From Hedera helix (Eukaryota; Streptophyta; Magnoliopsida; Apiales; Araliaceae), in NCBI GenBank assembly GCA_947179155.2, contig OX359282.1, positions 1,565,001 through 1,629,000 on the forward strand: a stretch of 64,000 nucleotides of DNA. The letters run 5' to 3'. The notes under the pieces are model-generated. The model was not told the origin of the DNA and did no database searches. It worked only from the letters and a program-made list of their open reading frames with translations. Both the position numbers and the translations under genes were made by a program. Shown piece by piece: positions 43,962 through 55,952 of the stretch (within the stretch, counting starts at the first letter, position 1; every line of letters begins with the position of its first letter).

Positions 43962-46900
43962 TGTAACGCCCCCAAAATCCCCGCGCTTTCCACGCGGCGG
44001 ACCTTGTGCATTAACTTCGTACCTCTATCGACTTAACCAATGATCCCATAATCATATTGGTTGAATTAGTCTTATTTTAGACTATACATTAAAAATTTCT
44101 CTTAACTTTGTCCCTGGATCTTAACTTAATCTCAGTCTCATAAGTATACAAGTATCAACTTGTATTTCATCCGTATAAATGGATAAAACCATATATAACA
44201 GTTTAATTTTAACCTTAGGATTTAAATATTCTATATACGTCCACTTGTAACGGTCTCATTCGTACTACAAGTATCAATATACAAAGATATCTCTTCATAT
44301 CAATAATCCTATTTATATGGTATTCAGAATAGTAATAACGAGTTATACCTGGGTCCGAGGAACCTTAACGATGGATTTGACCAGTCAACATCGCTTAGTT
44401 CTGTCTCAGATGTACAGCACTCACAAGTTATTTACCGATCCTCATCCAGATAAATAGATCATTATCAACATTGTTTTAATTTTAACAATTCTACATTATA
44501 TCAAATTTAAAGACATAACAACATTCTGATGATAATAATTTATATCATTCATTCAATATTCGGTTACATGTTTGTTTGTTCGTATTACAACAGTCATTAT
44601 GACTTATACAAATACAAGTAATAAACATGAAAACCTAATCTACGCTTCATCTTTACGTTCAAGATCTTCTTAACGTTCATCTTTAATCTGCAAATAAGGT
44701 TTTATTCGCAAGAATGAGCACGACGGCTCAGCAAGTCTAACATATTATCACATACACAGTTTATGCTTTCATATAAACTTTAACATGCTTTGACTGAACA
44801 TACATCTCAGTTAATAATCATATTAATTTATGCTTTAACAATAAACATATTTTATACATACTCATATGCATCATCAAATATCAATTAACATTTAACAGTT
44901 AATCAATAACTAACACTTAATCATTTAATCACATAAGATCTTCATTCATGTACTTTCACATATAAACTATCACATAATAACATGAACAATCTTAGAACAT
45001 ACTAATAACACATAAAAGTTTAGAACTTGCCTCAAATTGAAACTAGGGTTTTCCGGCGGAGCGTTAAACCCTACACAGTCATTTAGTGCATAAGCGGTTA
45101 GATTCATCGTATTATATAACTTCATAAGTCTTATATTAACTTATTTAAACTCTTTCAATAGGTGGAATTATTTGGAAAATTGGCTAACTCAAAAACTCAT
45201 TTTTAAGCCAAAATTTCGGATTTGGGCAGATTGTTGGACTGCCAGACCCCGGCTCAGTTAAACGGCCATAACTTCTTCGTTTTAAAACATTTTTTAGTCG
45301 TTCAAAATTCCACGCGTTCGTAACTTCCATCTCTACAACTTTCATTCAGAAAAAAGTTCGAGATTCCTGACAGATTTGTACAGATTTCGGCCTAAAGGTG
45401 ACTACTCTAAAACTGATTCATATTTCTGACCTCTTTTATAGTAACGGCCATAACTTTGTCATACGAAAACATTTTTGAGTGATTCTTGAGTCTAAATTGC
45501 TTAGAATTTCATTAGCTACAACTTTTATTTAGGTTTCTAAGGCAGATTCAGACTTTAAATTTTCGGAAATTCGCAAAAATATTCTGCGACTATATTAGAC
45601 TTAACTTTCTTTGATCCGATTGGTAAAACATGATACCTCAAGCATTAATTTGCTAAGATAACATGTTCTAACACTCCGTATCACTTCATAACATAAAAAT
45701 AACAAAATCATAAACCTACTTATATGGAAATTTATGACTTTTTCTCAAGAACACGAAGAACACGAAGAACAAAGTTTCATCGTTCTTCGTTTCGACTACT
45801 AAAACTTGATGCCACAAGCATTACTTAGAAAGGCCATCATGTTTCATCATCTCATAACACTAAATTACAAAATCATAAACCTACTTATAAGGAAATTTAT
45901 GACTTTCACTCAAGAACACGAAGAACACGAAGAACGATAAGAAAAATCGAACATCGTAACGGCTTGTGTTTTGAGCTTTTTAACTAAATACTTGAAATGA
46001 AATGGACAGTATAACTACTTATAATTTTGATTTCACTACTCTAGACATAAAATAAATCGAGCATTATAGCTATTCACATATACTCTACGAATTGAAAAAT
46101 TACATAATAACAACTAGAGATTACCTCTTGGAGTGCAAGCTTTGACAACAATTTGTGCAAGGCTTCAATACTCATCAACAAGATTAATCTATCAATATAT
46201 CTCTCTAGCTTTGTTGCTCTAATTTACTTGGTGAATTGGTAAGGATTATGAAGAGTGAAGACTCCTATTTATAGGATTTTCCAAGTTAGGGTAAAATGGT
46301 AAAAATGACAATTAAGCTTTGGCTCCAAGTTTGGCTTGGCTTTAACTTTGGCTCCAAGTTTGGCTTATACTTTGGCTCCAAGTTTGGCTTGGCTCCAACT
46401 TTGGCTTCAAGTTTGGTTTATTCTTTGGCTCCAAGTTTTGGCTTGACTTTGGCTTGGCTTAGGCTTTAACTTTATCTACTAACTAGAGTTAACAACTAAC
46501 TCAACATTAGTTAATTCTCTACTAACTTGTATACTTGACTTTTACTATTCACGTTTGACTTTTTCGTATTTATACCGTATAATTTTCGTATTATTCTCGT
46601 ATTATTTTCGTATTCTACCCGTATAATTTTCGTATTATACGCGTATATGTGAATAGTGATTAGGGTTAGGTTATAACCCTTAGGGTTTCTAGGTTTAGGG
46701 TTTAGGTTTTAACCTTTTCTAAGTTTAACCAAACCCTAGTTTAGGTTTTCTAAACCTAGAGTTAGGTTTTTAGGTTTTAACCTTTAAATAACTTTTCGAT
46801 TTTAATAAGTGTTAAGGTTAATTACTTGAACCGAAACACGAATTCCTACACATAGATAAACTACATAACACATTTAAAGGTTAATACAAGCTTTATAAAT

Positions 46901-47183
46901 CACATAACACATAGTTTAGGTTAAAAGTTTAACCTCTAATCGTAAACAAATCGTAGTTTCGAGTCGTTTTTAATCTTTAATATAGCTCAATGTATTGTTG
47001 AGCAATCGTTTTTAGGCTTCTAAATTAACAACCTTTATCATATCTTGACAGATCATTTTTAAAATATTTGGGATATTACATTCAACCCAACTTACAAGAA
47101 TTTCGTCCTCGAAATTAACTTACAATTCACTTTACTCATTTAATATCATATTTATAAGTGCTATAAATATTCAAGATATTACA
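43962..47183 (-). repeat. Element D 5' LTR
   Basis: 3222 bp, same length as 38569-41790 and indistinguishable from it wherever I compared. It ends at 47183, immediately followed by the AACTA target duplication. Confidence 0.93.
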
Positions 47184-47208
47184 AACTATGGTGGCTAACC
47201 AGACACTA

Positions 47209-47921
47209 TGACGCCCCCAAATTCAAGTTAAAATACCCCGAATTTGTGCTCACGACAAAATACCTCCAAACATTTCCAAACAACATAGAAGAATTAATGG
47301 CAGAATAAAATAAACTAGGTACGCTTATTCCCCACCTCTAATCACATCCTTTGTTGTTTCCCACCTCCAATCATAACTTTTCTTGTTCTCCACCTCCAAT
47401 CAACTTTCTTGTTCCCCATCTCCAATCACAAGCTTTCTTGCAACCGTAAATATCTACCAAGCACAACAAAGTAGCTTGCCACCATAAATGCCTACCAAGC
47501 ACAACAAAGCAGTTGGGCACTGTAAATATCTACCAAGCACGACAAAACAACTTACCACCGTAAATATCTACCAAGCACGACAAAGTAGCTTGCCACTGTA
47601 AATTCTTAGGTATTATACGGTCTATCGTATTCATAATACGGTCTACCGTATAGATGAATAGTAGTTTTTTAGTTTTGTACCACGTATTACTTCTATACCT
47701 AAAAAATACACACGTTAAACTCCATAACACATAGTTTAGGTTATAAGTTTTAACCTTAATAACATACGATCGAATTTTCAAGTCATATTGGGTCCCTAAC
47801 GTGAACCCAAAAAATCATTTCTTAGGTATTTTGATTCACAAAAACTAGGTTTTAATTCTCAACCTTTATTTAATCTTTTAAGATTATTTTTATAAGCCTA
47901 GGAAATATTCAGGACATTACA
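47209..47921 (-). repeat. Diverged LTR-like unit of the same superfamily
   Basis: It starts TGACGCCCCCAAA and ends TTCAGGACATTACA, i.e. in the opposite sense TGTAATGTCC to GGGGGCGTCA, matching the termini of the D/C families, but only 713 bp long. No target duplication was found (CACTA left, GTTTT right). It contains two minisatellites: about 30-bp CCACCTCCAATCA units (47330-47440) and about 41-bp TCTACCAAGCACAACAAAG units (47442-47605). Confidence 0.6.
47442..47605. repeat. 41-bp minisatellite, four units
   Basis: Four imperfect units containing CTACCAAGCAC and ACAAAGTAGCTTGCCAC, inside the LTR-like unit at 47209-47921. Confidence 0.85.
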
Positions 47922-47929
47922 GTTTTGAA

Positions 47930-48283
47930 GTCCTTTGACTTCAGGATCCCTCAACCTAACCCATTTGGGTCTAATTCACTTAGAATCAAGCGTGCCACTA
48001 CTTCTACTGTTAATGATGATGATTGCTGAGGTGCTGCTGAGTTGACATTAAGCTCTGTTCTTCTGATAGAATTTAGCAGTTGAGTGATTTCTCTTTAACG
48101 TTGATCTCTGGAGTTCTTGTATATATCATCTTCCCTTCTACGCTAGCTCTCTTCTAGCTGGAAATCACCTTTTACTAAATCCTCCAAAGTGTAACCTAAC
48201 TTTAGGTTATTGATATTTCTATTAAACAGATCGATTCCTTCTTCGGTCTCTCGTGAATTAGCCTTTTTCTCCTTATTACTCAT
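47930..48283 (-). pseudogene. Unrecognised broken ORF, downstream part
   Basis: On the minus strand a frame starts MSNKEKKANSRETEEG at 48283 and continues with LFNRNINNLKLGYTLEDL and VKGDFQLEES. It meets stops, then shows further protein-like segments (EITQLLNSIRRTELN, LTVEVVARLILSELDPNG). Composition is charged and helical-looking. I do not recognise the family. The 50947-51066 ORF lies upstream on the same strand across the solo LTR, and both may come from one decayed unit. It could be a retroelement gag-like gene or a host gene. Confidence 0.35.
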
Positions 48284-48731
48284 TTTTATATCGACTGATT
48301 CTTTTTCTCTATTTTGATCGATTCTCTTTATTCGACCTGATTTTTCTTTGTTAGTTGAACTCTCTACTTTTTTTTATTTGAGCTTGAAATCAATTTATAT
48401 TTCTTTTGAGAATTTGCCTGTTGAGAAGTTACCGTTTGTCCATTGACTTCTCTGATCTTGATAGACCTCTGATGTCCACTTTTCAGATTTGAGTTGGCTT
48501 TTTTTCTTTCAGGTTGTCACATCAGTCTTTTGATTGTGACTGTTGCTACTTATTCAAACTAGCCGTTAGACATACTGCTTTTAGATCTCTATTTTAAACT
48601 TTATCAGTACTTACTTTAGAGCTCTCTCTTCTTTAGATCTTTCCATTATCAGTCCATTATCAGACTTGATATATTCTACGAATTTCCTAATCGTATTGTT
48701 TCTTAGTAATCGTGGAGAGTTTGGCAGACTT
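48284..48731. other. Leader-like spacer before the broken ORF
   Basis: Between the ATG at 48283 and the solo LTR. T-rich on the plus strand (A-rich in the ORF's sense), with no recognisable element. Confidence 0.4.
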
Positions 48732-50852
48732 TGTAACGCCCCCAAAATCCCCGCGCTTTCGATGCGGCGGACCTTGTGCGTTAATTTCGTACATCTATCG
48801 ACTTAACCAATGATCCCATAATCATATTGGTTGAATTAGTCTTATTTTAGACTATACATTAAAAATTTCTCTTAACTTTGTCCCTGGATCTTAACTTAAT
48901 CTCAGTCTCATATGTATACAAGTATCAACTTGTATTTCATCCATATAAATGGATAAAACCATATATAACAGTTTAATTTTAACCTTAGGATTTAAATATT
49001 CTATATACGTCCACTTGTAACGGTCTCATTCGTACTACAAGTATCAATATACAAAGATATCTCTTCATATCAATAATCCTATTTATATGGTATTCAGAAT
49101 AGTAATAACGAGTTATACCTGGGTCCGAGGAACCTTAACGATGGATTTGACCAGTCAACATCGCTTAGTTCTGTCTCAGATGTACAGCACTCACAAGTTA
49201 TTTACCGATCCTCATCCAGATAAATAGATCATTATCAATATTGTTTTAATATTTAATAATTCTACATTATATCAAATTTAAAGACATAACAACATTCTGA
49301 TGATAATAATTTATATCATTCATTTAATATTCGGTTACATGTTTGTTTGTTCGTATTACAACAGTCATTATGACTTATACAAATACAAGTAATAAACATG
49401 AAAACCTAATCTACGCTTCATCTTTACGTTCAAGATCTTCTTAACGTTCATCTTTAATCTGCAAATAAGGTTTTATTCGCAAGAATGAGCACGACGGCTC
49501 AGCAAGTCTAACATATTATCACATACACAGTTTATGCTTTCATATAAACTTTAACATGCTTTGACTGAACATACATCTCAGTTAATAATCATATTAATTT
49601 ATGCTTTAACAATAAACATATTTTATACATACTCATATGCATCATCAAATATCAATTAACATTTAACAGTTAATCAATAACTAACACTTAATCATTTAAT
49701 CACATAAGACCTTCATTCATGTACTTTCACATATAAACTATCACATAATAACATGAACAATCTTAGAACATACTAAATAACACATAAAAGTTTAGAACTT
49801 GCCTCAAATTGAAACTAGGGTTTTCCGGCGGAGCGTTAAACCCTCTTGGAGTGCAAGCTTTGACAACAATTTGTGCAAGGCTTCAATACTCATCAACAAG
49901 ATTAATCTATCAATATATCTCTCTAGCTTTGTTGCTCTAATTTACTTGGTGAATTGGTAAGGATTATGAAGAGTGAAGACTCCTATTTATAGGATTTTCC
50001 AAGTTAGGGTAAAATGGTAAAAATGACAATCAAGCTTTGGCTCCAAGTTTGGCTTGGCTTTAACTTTGGCTCCAAGTTTGGCTTATACTTTGGCTCCAAG
50101 TTTGGCTTGGCTCCCACTTTGGCTCCAAGTTTGGTTTATACTTTGGCTCCAAGTTTGGCTTGGCTCCAACTTTGGCTTCAAGTTTGGTTTATTCTTTGGC
50201 TCCAAGTTTTGGCTTGACTTTGGCTTGGCTTAGGCTTTAACTTTATCTACTAACTAGAGTTAACAACTAACTCAACATTAGTTAATTCTCTACTAACTTG
50301 TATACTTGACTTTTACTATTCACAGTTGACTTTTTCGTATTTATACCGTATAATTTTCGTATTATTCTCGTATTATTTTCGTATTCTATCCGTATAATTT
50401 TCGTATTATACGTGTATTTGTGAATAGTGATTAGGGTTAGGTTATAACCCTTAGGGTTTCTAGGTTTAGGGTTTAGGTTTTAACCTTTTCTAAGTTTAAC
50501 CAAACCCTAGTTTAGGTTTTCCAAACCCTAGAATTAGGTTTTTAGGTTTTAACCTTTAAATAACTTTTCGATTTTAATAAGTGTTAAGGTTAATTACTTG
50601 AACCGAAACACAAAATCCTTCACATAGATAAACTACATAACACATTTAAAGGTTAATACAAGCTTTATAAATCACATAACACATAGTTTAGGTTAAAAGT
50701 TTAACCTCTAATCGTAAACGAATCGTAGTTTCGAGTCGTTTTTAATCTTTAATATAGCTCAATGTATTGTTGAGCAATCGTTTTTAGGCTTTTAAATTAA
50801 CAACCTTTATCATATTTTGACATATCACTTTTAAAATATTTGGGATATTACA
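48732..50852 (-). mobile_element. Solo LTR of the D family (internally deleted)
   Basis: 2121 bp, TGTAACGCCCC to GATATTACA, flanked by GACTT at 48727-48731 and 50853-50857, so a bona fide insertion reduced to one LTR. Relative to D it lacks about 1.1 kb: TTAAACCCT is joined straight to CTTGGAGTGC, with CCT as microhomology. It starts (sense) at TGTAATATCCC, i.e. without the 103-bp unit that the D LTRs carry. Its TTTGGCTCC minisatellite is longer than in D. Confidence 0.93.
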
Positions 50853-50946
50853 GACTTTACGATTCTTCAACTTTGTGGTCAACTCTATGAAATTTTATTC
50901 TGCATTATGAACTTAAAGCTATATGATTTTGCAGACTTTGCGATCT

Positions 50947-51066
50947 TCAGTATTCTTTAACTTTGGCAATGATCTTTATGTACTCTATGGTTTCTTTAGT
51001 CTTCATATCATAGAGTGCATTCTTCAATTGTTCTTTTGATAACTCTGCTTCTTTGTCTACAACCAT
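50947..51066 (-). pseudogene. Unrecognised short ORF, upstream part of the broken unit
   Basis: 39 codons: begins MVVDKEAELSKEQLKN and continues in a helical, charged style (TKETIEYIKIIAKVKEY) before TGA. Together with 47930-48283 it suggests one transcription unit on the minus strand disrupted by the solo LTR. No family recognised. Confidence 0.3.
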
Positions 51067-51956
51067 TCTGTGATCTTTTTTTTAGCTTTATGATCTGCTA
51101 GACAAGCTTAACTCACTTCTTGAGAACTAAGACTTCCCTTTATTGTGAACTTGATTTTCTGTTCCTCTCAAGTTCATTCTTCTTCATCTTTTTGATCAAT
51201 TGCCCTTTAATTTGACACTTGTTGTCTACAAGATTATGGAATCCACTTTTTTTGTTCAGTGCACTCCTCCTATAGTAGTGGATGCCACATGTCATTTTCT
51301 TCTAATAAGCTAGCTGATGCTAAATTATGCTATGCTCCTTGTCCTTTTTAGCTAGTTTACCTTAATCTAATTTTTTGTTGGAGAACTCTTGATAAAGATA
51401 TCTCAATCATGTGTCGTAGTGAATCTGTCTCTAAGTGTCGTTGGCGTTATGTTCACTGATAGGTATAGCACTGATGCAGCTTATCAATGATGTAACTCTG
51501 TGTTCTGAAGTGGCTTAACGATATTTTTGACTTAATAATCTGATGATCTTCAGTTCAGCTTCATTTTACGATCTTGAGTACTTTGACTTGTTTGACACCT
51601 GTGAGCTTCTATCTACACTTCATTTTACGATCTTCATATCTAACCTTGTACAATTGAACTATTACAAGGTTTATATTCCTATACTCTACGATTCAGATCA
51701 ACCTAATAAATTTGATCCATAACTAAGTCATTTTATATAAAATATTTCACAAGAATTTTACAAAATATACTTGTTTTTACAAATATGCATTAAACATAAT
51801 CGTCATCAAATTAAATAAAGGGACCATACAATGCATGTATTAACAAAATCGCATGATATGTTAAGAAATGTTTTGACATCTTAATATTTTAATAAAATTG
51901 TAACAATAAAATTATTCTATATAAATTTGTTAAGATATATAAACTTATTAAAAAAA
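51067..51956. other. Spacer, nothing certain
   Basis: AT-rich. The minus strand has scattered short open stretches but no start, domain or splice pattern I can defend. Confidence 0.4.
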
Positions 51957-52153
51957 ACATATGTAGTAATTAATAATGGAAATTGATATTTTCATAGCAC
52001 TTTTTGATATTTTCATATGAAAACCGTTGTTATAGATCAATAACGACGATTAAAACCGATGTTATAGACATATAACGACGATTTTCATGTGAAAATATTA
52101 AAAAATATTGTGGACATATCAGTTTCCATTAATTATTGATGGATAACATATGT
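51957..52153. mobile_element. Fold-back MITE, ~197 bp
   Basis: Almost wholly an inverted repeat: ACATATGT at both ends, AATTAATAATGGAAA opposite TTTCCATTAATTATT, and AAAACCGTTGTTATAGA opposite ATAACGACGATTTT around the centre near 52055. The RNA or single strand would fold as one long hairpin. Class unassigned; the ATAACGACG subterminal repeats resemble those of some CACTA derivatives. Confidence 0.65.
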
Positions 52154-52843
52154 ATCTCTTTAATTTTGTTACAAACTCTTTTTTTTGTTATTTTTTTAGG
52201 CAATATTCTTCTCATCTTCAAGCATTATTGACTTCACATTCGTCGAATATTTTTTTTCTAAACCATTGCTTGATAACGTTTTTGATCAGTGAATCTTTTT
52301 GATGTATGTTTACCGTACCAATGCAACTTTAATGAAAAGTGATAAAATTAAGAAAGTAAATACAATATTAATTATAAATAAAATCAGGTCATTCATATGA
52401 CAATAAAATAATTTTGCAATAGTTTAATTAAAAAAAATAGTGTACTAAACTCAAGACAATGACAAACACATTATAAATATTAGACTTTGTAAACTTCAAA
52501 TATTACCTTTTAAGTCGCCAACTTCAAATTCGATTGAATGATTGATATTCGGATGTGTTTGTTATTTTTTCAAACGATATTTTTTTTTGTTTTCAAGCGT
52601 TTTTGGCCTCATGTTATTCAAATATTTATTTCTCAACCATATCCCGATAATATTTCCATTGTATGAAATTTTTTCGTTCTTTTTTTGTGGAATCCATTGA
52701 TATTTAATAAAAGTTAATTATTGTGATTGAATTTATAAGTGGTAGAAATATAAAAGAAAAGGAATCTTCATTTTTTCTATTCCTATTAGAGATAGGAATA
52801 TTTTAAAATTCAATTGATAAAAATTTAACCATCAAATACATAT
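52154..52843. other. Spacer, nothing recognised
   Basis: AT-rich sequence between the fold-back element and the second dirigent duplicate, with only chance ORFs. Confidence 0.45.
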
Positions 52844-54510
52844 TTAATTATTATAAATTTGTATAATACTTGTACTAATTTGAATAGGAAAGAAACAAAA
52901 CTTTTTTTCTATTCTTTTAGGAGATAAGAATATTTTTAAATTTGGATAATATTTAATTGATATAAATTTGGATAATACTTATACTAATATAAATTAGAAA
53001 AACATAATAGTAAAAATGATGAAATTCCAATCAAATCAAATTTGTATTTTTAATTATATAGTTGATAAGACCCTCACAAACCTACAAACATTTGAACCAT
53101 TGGTAGCTATTTAAATGGGCCGCGATATTTCCTTTTTTCTCATTTGTTTATTTCCTTAGGATGGTATATTTGTTGATGATGAAAGAGACGGTGATGGCGG
53201 TTTAAGGAGGCGATGAAGTTGAAAACCTTAACCAGCATTGCAACCAGAAATCACGTTCATTAATATTGATTGATCCTCGTCGTTGATTATTAAGAAATAA
53301 CTGATTTTTTTCTTCTTCAAATAAAGGTTAAAGAAATTATTTATGTTTTATTAGGTCCATTTGTGATGAAAGTATATGGTATTTAATTGTGGCACCCTGA
53401 ATTCAAATTATTTTTTATTAAAATAGGCAAGCTTTTAAGAGTGTCATTGCTCCAAAGTAGAATAAAAAAAACCAAATTATAAATTTTATTGAACCAATAA
53501 TATTAGGGGTCTTAAAGTCGGAGTCTTAAATAAGTTCGATTTTTTTTAATATCTTTTTTATATAATAATTAAATTTGAGATCCCAAATTTAAGACCCTAT
53601 GTTACTCTTTATCGATGTGAAAACTCACTAGTTCTGAGTTTAGACGTTTGAAGAATCTCAAGGACTAGTTTTTTTCATTAACACCATATATAGTCAAAAT
53701 CCTTGACCTCTGGGTGTTGAAAGAGAATTTGGATTTGTCAATTTCCAAACCAAAGACTTGTTAGCAATATCATTATTCAAATAGTCTGGAAGTCACGTGG
53801 TTTAAATTAATACATATATAATTAACGTTTTGACAAAGAATTGAGTATAAAATTTTAATACTATTATTTTTTTTTTTAAAATTATTGAAGGGATGAAAGA
53901 TGCATAAATTAACATTTAGCGCTTAGGGATGATATGGGAAATAATTAAGTCATTAATTTTTTTTCAAAAAATTTACAAATAATATATAAAAAAGGATAAT
54001 TTTTTCCTTTTCTGAAAAGACAGATAAAAAGAAATGGAGTATGGAGTATAATAGAAGCGTCATATAATTCAAACAATGGCTCAAGAATACAATGCTCACT
54101 GTGAGGGTTTTGTGAGGACCACATTTTAGACTAATTATACAACTTTGATGTTGTTATTTCCAGCTCTTGTTAATGGAAATTACTTTTCAAATAACCAAGA
54201 AGAACTTTTGTTTCGCATGGTTTTTCTACCTAACTTAGAGTTGGTAGCTATAGATCCCCGTCAAATTATGTTCCTATGGTAGGTGAAGAAGGTCCTTGTT
54301 AATTATTTTCAAGTTGGGCTGAAATACAATTCAAATCTTTAAATTTTTTTGTGCTTCTTGCAACTTAATTATAATGTTTTAATTATAAGATATCAAATCC
54401 TAATGTCTATCAAATTTCATAACCAAATTTGTTATTTCTTGTCCGAATAAGTCAAAAATAAAAATTAAATTTTTTAAAGATATATATGTTATTGGTTATA
54501 ATTTCTCTCT

Positions 54511-54530
54511 CCCCCCCCCCCCCCCCCCCC
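54511..54530. repeat. Poly-C tract (20 C)
   Basis: Twenty uninterrupted C after (CT)n, only in duplicate 2. G-rich on the other strand, so its length in the assembly may be unreliable. Confidence 0.9.
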
Positions 54531-54899
54531 TATTAATTTTTTTATATTTCAAATCTTATTGATTACCTGAAATACTCTCATTCGAATAAATTAAATGTTA
54601 ATGGTAAAAAAGAATTAGTTATAAAAATTATGAACATTAAAATTTAATATCTTAAAATGTATTCAAACCCCTGACCTTCTTGTAGTCAGATGAGACCAAA
54701 CACTTGTAAAAATAGAACAATAAAAATAAGTACTTTTACACAACAGGGAAAATATCATTTTGATAAATATAATAAGTTTTAGAAGTCCTTTATGTCCAAA
54801 TATGCCTACGTGAAATTCAACATTCAAAATAAAAGGTTTAAAAATCAAATCGAACTCTCTAAGAAGGGAGCTTGTCATACTTTTCAGCTTACATTTTCA

Positions 54900-54907
54900 T
54901 ATAAATA
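54900..54907 (+). promoter_or_regulatory. TATA box of dirigent gene 2
   Basis: TATAAATA 62 bp before the ATG, identical in sequence and spacing to that of copy 1. Confidence 0.7.
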
Positions 54908-54961
54908 GACACCGTATAGTCCAATCTTTTTGCTCCTCCTTAAGTCTACCATATTTTCGCC

Positions 54962-55531
54962 ATGGCTAGTGTTCTTCCAAATATTCTAACAATCTTAATC
55001 TTTATTACATTTCTCACAATCTCAGCCACCGGAGAAAATAACACCTTTGCAAAACCCACTGATAAAAATAAACATGGCCTTCGAAAAGAAAAACTTAGCC
55101 ATTTTCAAGTTTATTGGCATGACATCCTTAGTGGCCAAAAACCAACAGCCGTGCCAATTATAGCACCACCAGAAGGATCCGAATCTGGGTTCGGATCCAT
55201 GAACATGATAGATAACCCGCTAACCGAAGGACCCGAATTGAGCTCGAAATTAATAGGTAGAGCCCAAGGGCTATATGGCCTGGCATCACAACAAGGGGTG
55301 AATTTATTGATGGCTATGAACTTTGTTTTTATTGAAGGTAAGTATAACGGGAGCACGATAACGGTGTTTGGGAGGAATGCTGTTTTTGACAAGGTCCGGG
55401 AGATGCCAGTGATTGGAGGAAGTGGGCTTTTCCGGTATGCAAGAGGTTATGTTCAAGCTAAAACTCACAACTTTGACAGTAAAACGGGAGATGCTGTTGT
55501 TGAGTATAATATTTATGTAATGCATTATTGA
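54962..55531 (+). CDS. Dirigent protein (copy 2)
   Basis: 189 residues, single exon, intact. Same architecture as the gene at 1717: signal peptide 1-24, sequons at N26 and N129, YWHD at 51-54, GRAQGLYG at 99-106, and the family-typical GLFRYARGY with Arg158. It differs from copy 1 at residues 12, 36, 39, 73 and 158. Because this copy keeps the conserved arginine it is the better candidate for a working protein. An LTR inserted 26 bp after its stop codon (55558) has displaced the ancestral 3' flank, so transcripts probably end in the transposon or use a cryptic poly(A) site. Secreted, acting in the apoplast on phenoxy radicals by family analogy; product unknown. Confidence 0.95.
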   Translation: MASVLPNILTILIFITFLTISATGENNTFAKPTDKNKHGLRKEKLSHFQVYWHDILSGQKPTAVPIIAPPEGSESGFGSMNMIDNPLTEGPELSSKLIGRAQGLYGLASQQGVNLLMAMNFVFIEGKYNGSTITVFGRNAVFDKVREMPVIGGSGLFRYARGYVQAKTHNFDSKTGDAVVEYNIYVMHY

Positions 55532-55557
55532 TGTATACTTTAAAGAGAGACTAGTAA

Positions 55558-55952
55558 TGTAACGCCCCCAAAATCCCCGCGCTTTCGATGCGGCGGACCT
55601 TGTGCGTTAATTTCGTACATCTATCGACTTAACCAATGATCCCATAATCATATTGGTTGAATTAGTCTTATTTTAGACTATACATTAAAAATTTCTCTTA
55701 ACTTTGTCCCTGGATCTTAACTTAATCTCAGTCTCATATGTATACAAGTATCAACTTGTATTTCATCCGTATAAATGGATAAAACCATATATAACAGTTT
55801 AATTTTAACCTTAGGATTTAAATATTCTATATACGTCCACTTGTAACGGTCTCATTCGTACTACAAGTATCAATATACAAAGATATCTCTTCATATCAAT
55901 AATCCTATTTATATGGTATTCAGAATAGTAATAACGAGTTATACCTGGGTCC
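55558..55952 (-). mobile_element. D-family LTR fragment next to dirigent gene 2
   Basis: 395 bp starting TGTAACGCCCCC after AGTAA (a possible target-duplication half), closely matching 48732 onwards. It stops within ACCTGGGTCC where element C begins; other copies continue GAGGAACC. The rest of this LTR is expected to lie beyond the window on the far side of C. Confidence 0.9.

Larger units (their letters stand above)
38569..47183 (-). mobile_element. Element D: young non-coding Ty3-gypsy-type element
   Basis: Two LTRs of exactly 3222 bp (38569-41790 and 43962-47183), which I could not tell apart on spot comparison, flank a 2171-bp interior. It has a 5-bp target duplication AACTA, a minus-strand PBS at 43959-43946, and a PPT at 41803-41791. 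LTR ends in element sense are TGTAATATC and GGGGCGTTACA. No gag or pol is present. The leader after the PBS closely matches element C (shared GATTATA, AGGTAAC, TATAATCTGATGG and TGGACTTGTGAA), naming a C-like element as likely helper. Equal LTR length without indels suggests very recent insertion. Confidence 0.93.
52844..55557. repeat. Segmental duplication, copy 2 (dirigent locus)
   Basis: Counterpart of 1-2315. Compared with copy 1 it has an extra CAAGAATACAATG near 54083, an extra 36 bp near 54275, and about 300 bp (54380-54735) that includes the C20 tract. The pair agrees closely on either side. It is truncated on the right by the LTR at 55558. Confidence 0.9.

Noticed and set aside
47209..47921. 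Complete solo LTR with target duplication
   Set aside because: Termini fit the superfamily but the 5-bp flanks (CACTA and GTTTT) differ and the unit is much shorter than relatives, so it is listed only as LTR-like.
50014..50217. 67-codon repetitive ORF (KFGLYFGSKFGLAP type)
   Set aside because: Produced entirely by the TTTGGCTCCAAG minisatellite of the solo LTR; the frame is not kept in the D LTRs.
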